The translations under genes were made by a program, and so were the position numbers. This document shows, piece after piece, positions 16,138-23,265 of a DNA stretch of 64,000 bases. The DNA lies in NCBI GenBank assembly GCA_029907105.1, contig JARYMM010000010.1, positions 1 through 64,000 on the forward strand, given 5' to 3'. Origin of the DNA: Anaerolineae bacterium (GTDB lineage Bacteria; Chloroflexota; Anaerolineae; UBA3071). The notes beneath the pieces are model-generated. The model was not told the DNA's origin. It saw only the letters and a program-made list of their open reading frames with translations, and made no database searches. Numbering within the stretch: position 1 is the first letter of the stretch; each line of letters starts with the position of its first letter.

Positions 16138-16780
16138 CCGCCTGCACCAACCGCTTGACCACCTCCACAGCTTCGGTGGCGTTTTCGGCGTAGCCGTCGG
16201 CGCCGATTTCCTCCGCCCATTCGGGGCTGGCGGGCACGCCGCCGATGATGACCTTGACCTGATCGCGCAGGCCCGCTTCCTGCAGGGTCAGGATGACCGT
16301 CTCCTGGTTGAGCAAGGTGGTGGTGAGCAGCGCGGAGAGGCCCACTACATCGGCGTTCGTCTCGCGCACGGCGTCCACGAACCGTTGCGGCGACACATCC
16401 ACGCCCAGGTCGCGCACCTCGAAGCCATTGGCGGCCAGCATGGTGGCCACCAGCGTCTTGCCGATCTCGTGGATGTCGCCCTGCACGGTGCCGATGACCA
16501 CCCGGCCCAGCACCTGGCGCTGCTGCTTGCGCCGCAGCATCTCCGGCTCCAGGACGGCGATAGCCGCCTTCATGGCCTCGGCGCTCATCACCAGGTCAGG
16601 GATGAACAGCTCGCCTTTGGCGAACCCTTCGCCAACGACGTCCATGCCCGGCTTGAAGCCTTGCTCGATGGCTGCCAGCGGGTCCATGCCGACGCCCAGC
16701 GCCTCCCTGGCCAATTCGCTGGCCTTTTCGGGCAGGCCGGCGATCACGGCGTCGGCCATTTCCTGGAATAATCGTTCCAT
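16130..16780 (-). CDS. Corrinoid (cobalamin-binding) methyl carrier protein
   Basis: The product is 216 aa. An N-terminal helical cap covers about residues 1-85 ('IEQGFKPGMDVVGEGFAKGE'). The B12-binding Rossmann domain carries D102-x-H104-x-x-G107 ('GDIHEIGKTL'), whose His is the lower axial cobalt ligand; 'SALLTTT' and 'IIGGVPAS' complete the site. This matches MtbC/MttC-type carriers and the cap-plus-cobalamin module of MetH. The ATG at 16780 is chosen because AGGAGG lies 8 nt upstream; a TTG at 16786 is too close to it. It is the first gene of the methyl-transfer set, upstream of the Hcy methyltransferase and the MttB-family gene. Confidence 0.93.
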   Translation of the reverse strand: MERLFQEMADAVIAGLPEKASELAREALGVGMDPLAAIEQGFKPGMDVVGEGFAKGELFIPDLVMSAEAMKAAIAVLEPEMLRRKQQRQVLGRVVIGTVQGDIHEIGKTLVATMLAANGFEVRDLGVDVSPQRFVDAVRETNADVVGLSALLTTTLLNQETVILTLQEAGLRDQVKVIIGGVPASPEWAEEIGADGYAENATEAVEVVKRLVQAET

Positions 16781-16863
16781 TGACAAATCCTCCTTGGCTC
16801 CTGCAAACCTGTTCTGTGAAAACGTAATGCGTAGATGAGCGGCCTGCCTTTACACTTCACGTT

Positions 16864-17703
16864 TCACGCCTCGTGCATGTGACTCTCCAGCCACGCCTCG
16901 ACATCGGCCAGCACCCGCTCTTTGCCCACGTCGTTGTACACCTCGTGGTAGTAGCCTTCGTACTCGTAGCGGGTCTTGTCGGCCAGGGTCATCTTCTCGA
17001 AGAAGATGCGGCTGCCCTCCGGTGGGACCAAACGATCGGCGCCGCCATGTACGATGAGACAAGGTACAGCCATATCCGCAGCGTGCGCCTGCACCCACTC
17101 GATGGCCTTGAGGATCTCGGTGCCCAGGCGGGCTGTGGCCAGGCCGTGCACCAGCGGGTCGCTCACGTAGGCTTCCGGCACGGCTGGATCGCGGGAGAGT
17201 GCCGTGGCATCGAGTTTGACATCCTGCGTGAAGCGCGGCCAGACGCTGGAGAGCAGCCTGGCCAGCATGATCATCGGGGGAGAGACAGGGAGCTTGCCCA
17301 GCGTGGGCCCCGAGGCGACGACACCGGCCAGCCCTTGCGGGTAATGCAGGGCGTAGTCCAGCACGACCAGCCCGCCCTGGCTGTGGCCGAGCAGGAACAG
17401 CGGCAGGCCGGCGTCCTGCGCCCTGGCCCATTGCAGGAAAGCCCTCGTGTCCTCTCGCAATTCCGTCCAACTGTTGATGTGCCCGCGCCGGCCCGGCGAG
17501 CGGCCCATGCCGCGCATGTCGAAAGCGCACACGATGTAGCCCTTGGGCACGAACCAGTTGACCACGTTGCCATAGCGGCCGCTGTGCTCGCCGAAGCCGT
17601 GCACAACAGCCAGCGTGGCCCTGGCCTCGCCTTCCGGCCGCCAGCATTGGGCGTAAAGTTCGAGCCCGCCATATCCTGTGAAGGTGCCCTCAATGTGTTT
17701 CAT
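16864..17703 (-). CDS. Alpha/beta hydrolase, monoacylglycerol-lipase-like
   Basis: The product is 279 aa with a serine-hydrolase fold. It has 'VVHGFGEHSGRY' (oxyanion region), nucleophile S108 in 'GHSQGG', an acid in 'VHGGADRLV' and a C-terminal His in 'YYHEVYND'. The closest family is Hydrolase_4 (monoacylglycerol lipase / lysophospholipase). No signal peptide is present, so it is cytoplasmic. The corrinoid-protein gene begins 83 bp downstream; a functional link is not evident. Confidence 0.85.
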   Translation of the reverse strand: MKHIEGTFTGYGGLELYAQCWRPEGEARATLAVVHGFGEHSGRYGNVVNWFVPKGYIVCAFDMRGMGRSPGRRGHINSWTELREDTRAFLQWARAQDAGLPLFLLGHSQGGLVVLDYALHYPQGLAGVVASGPTLGKLPVSPPMIMLARLLSSVWPRFTQDVKLDATALSRDPAVPEAYVSDPLVHGLATARLGTEILKAIEWVQAHAADMAVPCLIVHGGADRLVPPEGSRIFFEKMTLADKTRYEYEGYYHEVYNDVGKERVLADVEAWLESHMHEA

Positions 17704-17987
17704 GTATCCCTCCCTCTCGAAGCTGGCGCGTCCCTCCCCCTTGATGGGGGAGGTCAGGTGGGGGTGCTGCCCCCTCCCCTAACCCCTCCCACCAGGGGAG
17801 GGGAAACTTCGTGACCGTTGACTTGATGCCTGCAGCGTCCTCGCCCCGTTTTGTCGGCGGGGAATCCACTTTTGAGCGACAAATTGTGATCTACTGAGAT
17901 TGGCGGATTGGTGAATGGGATAACAAAGCCCCCGGTTTCACTCACCCCGCTGCCCTGGGTGTTGTTGCACAGTTCTATCTTGGGCAT

Positions 17988-18016
17988 AGTGTAGCATGAC
18001 CCTGCCTGGTTGTCAA
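17988..18016 (-). promoter_or_regulatory. Minus-strand promoter upstream of the hydrolase
   Basis: TTGACA (complement of 18011-18016), 17-nt spacer, then TACACT (complement of 17988-17993). It would give a leader of about 280 nt to the hydrolase gene. Confidence 0.55.
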
Positions 18017-18026
18017 GGTACCGAAG

Positions 18027-18055
18027 TTGACATCGCGGCCAGGCTGTGATATGTT
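18027..18055 (+). promoter_or_regulatory. Plus-strand promoter for the ProRS-like gene
   Basis: TTGACA (18027-18032), 17-nt spacer, then TATGTT (18050-18055). Confidence 0.55.
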
Positions 18056-18127
18056 TGCTTCTGTAAGGTCCAGACTGACAGCGAAGGGACCGCTCGGGTT
18101 CAGATATAGGCCGGCATGCAAGGACGG

Positions 18128-18182
18128 CGTGATGCGTGATGCGTGAGAAACACGGATCACGCAGTACGGATCACGTATCACG
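18128..18182. repeat. Word-repeat hairpin, GTGATGCGTGAT family
   Basis: GCGTGATGCGTGATGCGTGAG is opposed to ACGGATCACGTATCACG within the leader of the ProRS-like gene. Confidence 0.8.
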
Positions 18183-18230
18183 ACCGGGGATGTCCTTTGC
18201 TTGCCCAGGCCAACCCTTGGAGGTGGTGAT

Positions 18231-19934
18231 TTGCGCTTCTCTCAACTTTTCGGACGCACGCTGCGCGAAGCCCCGGCCGGGGCGGAAACGGCTGCGCAGC
18301 GATTGGCGCTGCGCGCCGGCTTGCTGCGCTGGCTGGCGGCGGGCGTGACCGCCTACCTGCCCCTGGGCTCTCAGGCGCTGAGCCGTCTGGCCAACCTGGT
18401 GCAGGCGGAATGGGCAGCCCTTGGCGGCCAGCAGGTCACGCTGCCGCTGGTGCAGCCCGTCGAGCTGTGGGAGCGGTCGGGACGCTACGACGCTTTGCGG
18501 CCGGATATGGTCCGTTTCCGGGACGAAGCCCATCGCGACCTGACGGCGGGCATGGGCCACCAGGAAGCGGTTATGGAACTGGCGCGCAGCGAGATCAGTT
18601 CCCATCACCAGCTTCCTGTGTTCCTCTTCCAGATGGGAACGCGCATCTCCCGCCGCACGGAGCGGCGCGGCGGCCTGCTGAGCCTGGCTGCCTACCATGC
18701 GGCGCACGGCTACAGCCTGCACGCTGATGGGGCAGACATGGCCGCTTTCTACGGGCGGCTGTGCGCGGCCAACGAGGCGATTTTCGAGCGCTGCGCCTTG
18801 CAGCCGCTGCGCGCCGAAGCAGAGGTCGGCGCCGCCGACAGTTGTACGGCGCACCGCTGGCTGCTGCCGCACCAGGCCGGGCCGGATCCCTTCGTCCGCT
18901 GCCAGGCCTGCGATTACACGGCCATCCTCCCGGCGGCCCGCATGGCCGGGCCACTGCCGGAGGAAGCCGAAGAGTTGCCGCTGGAGGAGGTCGCCACCCC
19001 GGGCGCGGAGACCATCGCCGCCCTGGCCGAGTTCCTCCACGTGCCGGCGCAGCGCACACTCAAGGTCGTCTTCTATACCGTGCGCGGGCGTGTGGTCTGC
19101 GTGGCCATCCGCGGCGACCGCACGGTGGACGAGGCCAAGCTGGCCCACGTGCTGGGCAGCGCCGATTTCTACCCCAGCACGGAGGACGAGCTGACCGCGG
19201 TGGGCACGGTCGGCGGCTACGGCTCGCCCATCGGCCTGCGCGGCGTGCGGGTGATTGCCGACCGCACGGTGACGGCGGCGCGCAATCTGGTGGCCGGGGC
19301 CAACAAGGCCGGCTACCATGTGCGCAATGTCAACACCCCGCGTGACTTCCAGATTGATTTGGTGGCCGACCTGGCCCGCGTGGAAGAGGGCGACCGCTGC
19401 CCGCACTGCGGCGGCCGGCTGGCTCTGCAGGCAGGCATCGAGCTGGCCCGCGCCGCCATGCCCGGCAGCCGTCTGAGCGAAGCCTTGAACGTCACCTTCC
19501 TCGACGAGCAGGGCCAGGCGCGGCCGTTGTTTCTGGCCACCTGTAGCCTGGGATTGGATCGGTTGCTGGCGGCAGTCATCGAAACGCATCACGACGAGCA
19601 GGGCATCGTCTGGCCTGCGGCCTGCGCACCCTATCACGTCCACCTGCTGGGCCTGAACCTGAACACGCCCGAGGTGGCGGAGCAGGCCGAGAGCCTCTAC
19701 CGCGACCTGCAAGCGCGAGGGGCCGCCGTCCTCTACGACGACCGCCAGGTCAGCGCCGGGGTCAAGTTCAACGACGCCGACCTCATCGGCCTGCCGCTGC
19801 GGGTGACGGTCAGCTCCCGCTCGCTGCAGCAGGGCGGCGTGGAGGTGAAGTGGCGCCACCGGCCCGAGCGTGAGGTGGTGAGTCTGCAAGCGCTGACGGC
19901 AGAATTACAGAAGTTGCTGCCCGCTGACGAATGA
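18231..19934 (+). CDS. Prolyl-tRNA synthetase-like protein with degenerate aminoacylation site
   Basis: The product is 567 aa with full bacterial ProRS layout: catalytic core, inserted YbaK-type editing domain (about residues 215-370) and anticodon-binding domain. The class II motifs are not conserved. The motif 2 'FRDE' position reads 'ISRR' (near residue 140), the 'SREFLMKDAYSF' region reads 'SLAAYHAAHGYS', the 'GHIFQLG' site reads 'ARAAMPG', and the 'GGSxSHEF' site reads 'GAADSCTAHRW'. In contrast the editing domain keeps its key features: 'RTLKVV' with the catalytic-type Lys, 'GGYGSPIGL', 'DRTV', and 'GYHVRNVN' with the His. Motif 3 retains 'GLDRLLAA'. The alignment stays collinear, so a frameshift does not explain this. 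The TTG start at 18231 follows GGAGG and gives the usual N-terminus 'RFSQLFGRTLREAPA'. Confidence 0.85.
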   Translation: MRFSQLFGRTLREAPAGAETAAQRLALRAGLLRWLAAGVTAYLPLGSQALSRLANLVQAEWAALGGQQVTLPLVQPVELWERSGRYDALRPDMVRFRDEAHRDLTAGMGHQEAVMELARSEISSHHQLPVFLFQMGTRISRRTERRGGLLSLAAYHAAHGYSLHADGADMAAFYGRLCAANEAIFERCALQPLRAEAEVGAADSCTAHRWLLPHQAGPDPFVRCQACDYTAILPAARMAGPLPEEAEELPLEEVATPGAETIAALAEFLHVPAQRTLKVVFYTVRGRVVCVAIRGDRTVDEAKLAHVLGSADFYPSTEDELTAVGTVGGYGSPIGLRGVRVIADRTVTAARNLVAGANKAGYHVRNVNTPRDFQIDLVADLARVEEGDRCPHCGGRLALQAGIELARAAMPGSRLSEALNVTFLDEQGQARPLFLATCSLGLDRLLAAVIETHHDEQGIVWPAACAPYHVHLLGLNLNTPEVAEQAESLYRDLQARGAAVLYDDRQVSAGVKFNDADLIGLPLRVTVSSRSLQQGGVEVKWRHRPEREVVSLQALTAELQKLLPADE

Positions 19935-19970
19935 CCAACGACGGACGAACGGCCATCTTTCGTCCTTCGT
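19928..19970. repeat. Word repeat, GACGAAGGAC family
   Basis: CCAACGACGGACGAACGGCC is followed by TTTCGTCCTTCGTCGG between the ProRS-like and HAD genes. The left arm reaches the ProRS-like stop codon. Confidence 0.75.
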
Positions 19971-20001
19971 CGGCGACCGTTACTGAAGGCCAGGCCCAAT
20001 T

Positions 20002-20802
20002 ATGACGCCGCTCACCTTCGGCTCCGTCCGTTTCGACGCTGAGCTGGTCGTTTTCGACAAAGACGGCACGCTCACCGACTTCGAGGCCATGTGGGGACGC
20101 CTGGCCGCGGCCTGGGTGGAGCGGCTGACCGTGCACGCCGGCGATGCCGCTCTTCGGCGGGAGCTGTACCATGCCCTGGGCTACGATCCGCAACAGCAGC
20201 GCACGCGGCCGCAAAGCCCGCTGGTCATCGCTTCCGAGGAGCAATTACTGACCATCGCTGCCGCCGTCCTCTACCGTCGCGGCGTCTCCTGGCCGGGAGC
20301 CGAGAGGCGAGTGCAGTCGGCTTATCAGCGGGCCGTCGCCGACCTGCCGCTGAGCGACCGGGTGCGGGCGGCAGGCGATGTCGCCGGTTTGTTGCAGCGG
20401 CTGCGGGACGCCGGCGTGCGGGTGGCCGTGGTCACCATTGACATGCGACAGGCGACCGAGGAGATCCTGCGCATCCTGGGCATTGCCGACCGGGTGGATC
20501 ACCTGGTCTGCGGCGACGACGGGTTGCCCTGGAAGCCGGCGCCGGACATGCTGCTGGCCGCCTGCGAGCGCTTGGGGGTGGAACCGGCGCGCACCGCTGT
20601 GGTGGGCGATACGGTGGCCGACCTGGAGATGGCCCGGCGGGCCGGCGCCGGGCTGGCCGTGGCCGTCCTCAGCGGCACAGATCACCCGTCGTTGCTGGCC
20701 GCTCAGGCCGACGCGGTGTTGCGCTCGATTGACGAGATAGACATACAGGTGATGCCGACGAACGAGGAGGGACGAACGACGAAAGACAAACAACGGGTCT
20801 GA
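20002..20802 (+). CDS. HAD-superfamily phosphatase
   Basis: The product is 266 aa. HAD motif I is 'VFDKDGTLTDF' (D nucleophile), motif II is in 'VAVVTIDMRQ' (Thr), motif III Lys is in 'PWKPAPDMLLAACERLG', and motif IV is 'VVGDTVADLEMARRAGAG'. The cap is helical (C1), as in phosphoglycolate phosphatase-type enzymes. The substrate is unknown. The last 13 or so residues ('EEGRTTKDKQRV') come from a GACGAAGGAC-family repeat, so the original C-terminus was probably shorter. Confidence 0.85.
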   Translation: MTPLTFGSVRFDAELVVFDKDGTLTDFEAMWGRLAAAWVERLTVHAGDAALRRELYHALGYDPQQQRTRPQSPLVIASEEQLLTIAAAVLYRRGVSWPGAERRVQSAYQRAVADLPLSDRVRAAGDVAGLLQRLRDAGVRVAVVTIDMRQATEEILRILGIADRVDHLVCGDDGLPWKPAPDMLLAACERLGVEPARTAVVGDTVADLEMARRAGAGLAVAVLSGTDHPSLLAAQADAVLRSIDEIDIQVMPTNEEGRTTKDKQRV

Positions 20803-20847
20803 TATATCTGGCCTTCACCGTTGGTCGTTCGTCCTTCGTCTCGATAC
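20756..20847. repeat. Word-repeat hairpin, GACGAAGGAC family
   Basis: GGGACGAACGACGAAAGAC (encoding the HAD C-terminus) is opposed after about 40 nt to GGTCGTTCGTCCTTCGTCTC, just before the methyltransferase Shine-Dalgarno. Confidence 0.8.
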
Positions 20848-20864
20848 AGAGGAGGTTTTCTGTC

Positions 20865-21722
20865 ATGGAAACTGTGCTCAAAGGGAGAGGCAAGAAAGTC
20901 ATCATCGGCGACGGCCGGCCGACGGTCATCATCGGCGAGCGCATTAACCCCACGGGCAAGAAGAAGCTGGCCGCCGCGCTGCTGGCCGGCGACCTGGAAA
21001 TCGTGCGCCAGGAAGCGCTGGCTCAGGTGGAGGCAGGGGCCGATGTGCTGGACGTCAATGTCGGCGTCGCCGGTGTGGACGAGGTGGACCTGCTGCCCAA
21101 AGCTGTGCGGCTGGTGATGGAGACGGTGGATGTGCCCGTTTGTATTGACACGGCCAATGGCGAAGCCCTGCGCGCGGCATTGGCGCTGCACAAGGAGCTG
21201 AACCCCGACGGCAAGCCCCTGGTCAATTCGGTCAACGGCGAGGAGGCCAGCCTGGCGCGGGTGCTGCCGCTGGTGGCGCAGTACGGCACGGCGGTCATCG
21301 GCCTGTGCATGGACGACGAGGGCATCCCGGCGACGCCGGAGGGGCGCCTGGCGGTGGCCCGCAAGATCGTGGAGCGGGCTGAAGGGCTGGGGATTGGCCG
21401 TGACGACGTGGTCATTGACTGTCTGTCGCTGACCGTGGGGGCCGACTCCAGGGCCGGCTGGACGACATTGCAGGCCACCCGCATGGTCAGGGAGGAGCTG
21501 GGGGTCAACATGACCCTCGGTGCCAGCAACGTCTCCTTCGGCCTGCCGGAGCGGGAAGTGCTCAACGGGGCCTTTCTGGCCATGGTCATTGCCGCCGGGG
21601 TGAACTGCCCTCTTGTGGATGCAGCCAGGGCGCGGCCTTTCATCCTGGCTGCCGATGTGCTCCTGGGCCGCGACGAGTATGCCATGCGCTACATCAGGGC
21701 TTTCCGGCGCAAGCGACTATGA
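20865..21722 (+). CDS. Methyltetrahydrofolate:corrinoid methyltransferase (AcsE/MtgA-like)
   Basis: The product is 285 aa, a DHPS-like pterin-binding TIM barrel. Visible motifs are 'IIGERINPTGKKKLAAALLA', 'ADVLDVNVG', 'PVCIDTANGEAL', 'LVNSVNGEE' and 'LGASNVSFGLPEREVLN', the last containing the Asn that engages the pterin in MeTr. In acetogens AcsE moves the methyl group between methyl-THF and the corrinoid iron-sulfur protein. In betaine users MtgA does the reverse with a small corrinoid protein. Both are plausible here, because the one-carbon operon continues downstream and a corrinoid carrier lies 4 kb upstream. AGAGGAGG lies about 10 nt before the ATG. Confidence 0.9.
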   Translation: METVLKGRGKKVIIGDGRPTVIIGERINPTGKKKLAAALLAGDLEIVRQEALAQVEAGADVLDVNVGVAGVDEVDLLPKAVRLVMETVDVPVCIDTANGEALRAALALHKELNPDGKPLVNSVNGEEASLARVLPLVAQYGTAVIGLCMDDEGIPATPEGRLAVARKIVERAEGLGIGRDDVVIDCLSLTVGADSRAGWTTLQATRMVREELGVNMTLGASNVSFGLPEREVLNGAFLAMVIAAGVNCPLVDAARARPFILAADVLLGRDEYAMRYIRAFRRKRL

Positions 21723-21762
21723 CCCAGGTCATGGGAAGCTGCGACAAGAAGGGATATACTGG

Positions 21763-22533
21763 ATGAGCGTCAACAACCTGGAAGCCTTCATCGTGGCCTT
21801 TGTGCGACAAGAGGTCGCCCGGGCAGGGACGGAGACCCGCTATCGCCAGCCACTGGTGGGCTTCGCCATGGCCGACGATCCTCTTTTCCTGCGGCTGCGG
21901 GAGATCGCCGAGCCGACTCATCTGTTGCCTGGCGATTTGCTGCCCACGGCGCGCTCGGTCGTCTCTTTCTTTTTGCCCTTCGCCGAAGAGGTGGTGGAGG
22001 CCAACCGGGCGGCGCGTCGGCAGGTGGCCCGAGAATGGGCCCTGGCCTACGTGGAGACCAACGCCCTCATCAACCGCATCGCCCAGGGGTTGATCGCCGC
22101 CCTGGCCGAGCGGGGCGTGCGGGCGGCGGCAGAGCCGGCCACGCACAACTGGAACCCGGAGACGCTGGTCAGCCGCTGGTCGCACAAGAGCGTGGCGGCC
22201 ATCGCCGGCCTGGGCAGCTTCGGCCTGCACCACATGCTGATCACCGATGCCGGCTGCGCCGGCCGTTTCGGCAGCGTGGTCGTGGAGGCGGAGCTTCCGC
22301 CGACGTCGGGGCCCGGCGTTGCCGACCGTGTGCGCTGCCGCTACCTGCACGATGGAAGCTGCATGACCTGTGTGCAGCGCTGCCCTGTGGGCGCGCTGAC
22401 CAAAGACGGGCTGGACAAGCGCCGTTGCTACCGGTGGCTGCTCCAGGTGGCCGAGGCCTTCGGCGACCTGGGCCTGGCCGACGTGTGCGGCAAGTGCGCC
22501 ACCGGCCCCTGCGCGACCGAATGCGCATTATAG
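21763..22533 (+). CDS. QueG-like iron-sulfur protein (COG1600-type) of a one-carbon operon
   Basis: The product is 256 aa. It has 'GLGSFGLHHMLITDAGCAGR', like the AGLGxxG segment of epoxyqueuosine reductase and dehalogenase relatives, and C-terminal Cys motifs 'CMTCVQRCPVGAL' and 'CGKCATGPCATEC'. It is shorter than QueG (about 370 aa) and lacks the HEAT-repeat C-terminus. Position between the methyl-THF methyltransferase and CBS-ACT genes suggests an electron-transfer or corrinoid-related role rather than queuosine synthesis. The ATG at 21763 is preferred, with AGAAGGG about 9 nt upstream; the longer ORF start at 21613 lies inside the previous gene. Confidence 0.75.
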   Translation: MSVNNLEAFIVAFVRQEVARAGTETRYRQPLVGFAMADDPLFLRLREIAEPTHLLPGDLLPTARSVVSFFLPFAEEVVEANRAARRQVAREWALAYVETNALINRIAQGLIAALAERGVRAAAEPATHNWNPETLVSRWSHKSVAAIAGLGSFGLHHMLITDAGCAGRFGSVVVEAELPPTSGPGVADRVRCRYLHDGSCMTCVQRCPVGALTKDGLDKRRCYRWLLQVAEAFGDLGLADVCGKCATGPCATECAL

Positions 22534-22535
22534 AT

Positions 22536-22582
22536 TGCAGGATGCCAATCCGCAATCTGCAATCCGCAATCCGCAATCCTGG
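22536..22582. repeat. GCAATCC word repeat
   Basis: Repeated CCGCAATCTGCAATCCGCAA words follow a single GATTGCAGG inverted word, filling the gap before the CBS-ACT gene. Confidence 0.75.
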
Positions 22583-22589
22583 AGGAGAT

Positions 22590-23261
22590 ATGCTGGTTAA
22601 AGACCGCATGACGCCCGAACCCATCTGCGGGCAGCCGGAGATGCCGGTGACGGACGCCCAGACCCTCATGAGGGAGAAGAACATCCGGCACCTGCCCATC
22701 GTGGACGGAGAGGGGAAACTGGTGGGGCTGGTGACGCAACGGTCGTTGCTGCGCACTCTGCCTTCGGACGTGAGCCACTTCAGCCGTTTCGAGATCAGCT
22801 ACGTCCTGGGCAAGATCAAGGTGCGCGATGTCATGGTCAAAGAGGTGACGACCATTGACGAGAACACGCCCATCGAGGAAGCGGCGCGCATCATGGCCGA
22901 CCGCCGGATTGGCTGCCTGCCGGTGATGGGAGGCGGCGACCCGGCGACCGGCTCAAAGCCACGCCTGGTGGGGATTATCACCGACAACGACCTGTTCACC
23001 ATCATGGTGGATTTGCTGGGGGCCCGCCGGGCCGGCGTGCGGGTGACCGTTTTGCAGCCGGACCGGCCTGGCGAGATCGCCCGCCTCTCCACGGCCATTG
23101 CCAGAAAGGGGGGCAACCTGACGGTCATCGTGGGCTATCCGGCGCCGGAACCGGGCATGTGGATCTCTGTGGTCAAGATCACCAATATCCCCCGTGAGCA
23201 TCTGGGGGCGGTCATCGGCGAGTTGGAAGATGTTCGCATTCTGGATATGAGAGAGATTTAG
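22590..23261 (+). CDS. CBS-pair plus ACT domain regulatory protein
   Basis: The product is 223 aa. Two CBS motifs ('VKDRMTPEPICGQPEMPVTD' onward to about 60, and 'VRDVMVKEVTTIDENTPIEE' about 75-145) form one Bateman module. A C-terminal ACT-like domain covers about 150-220 ('VTVLQPDRPGEIARLSTAIA'). CBS pairs bind adenine nucleotides, and ACT domains bind amino acids. The AcuB-like arrangement suggests an allosteric or regulatory subunit reading energy status for the adjacent one-carbon/Hdr genes. GGAGGAG lies directly before the ATG, and only 4 bp separate it from hdrA. Confidence 0.85.
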   Translation: MLVKDRMTPEPICGQPEMPVTDAQTLMREKNIRHLPIVDGEGKLVGLVTQRSLLRTLPSDVSHFSRFEISYVLGKIKVRDVMVKEVTTIDENTPIEEAARIMADRRIGCLPVMGGGDPATGSKPRLVGIITDNDLFTIMVDLLGARRAGVRVTVLQPDRPGEIARLSTAIARKGGNLTVIVGYPAPEPGMWISVVKITNIPREHLGAVIGELEDVRILDMREI

Positions 23262-23265
23262 CGGA

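Larger units (their letters stand above)
17704..18230. other. Intergenic region with divergent promoters and repeats
   Basis: A 527-bp gap between the hydrolase (minus) and the ProRS-like gene (plus). It contains a G/C-run inverted repeat CCCCTCCCCTAACCCCTCCC / GGGGAGGGG (about 17767-17804), also seen near 50985-51046, two divergent promoter-like elements (17988-18016 and 18027-18055) and a GTGATGCG-family hairpin (18128-18182). A short minus-strand ORF at 17754-17987 begins directly at the -10 box and is judged non-coding. Confidence 0.6.

Noticed and set aside
17754-17987. A 77-aa minus-strand ORF upstream of the hydrolase
   Set aside because: Its ATG directly follows the -10 box, so it would lie upstream of the transcription start, and its C-terminal part is translated from a G/C-run repeat. 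It is more likely leader sequence.
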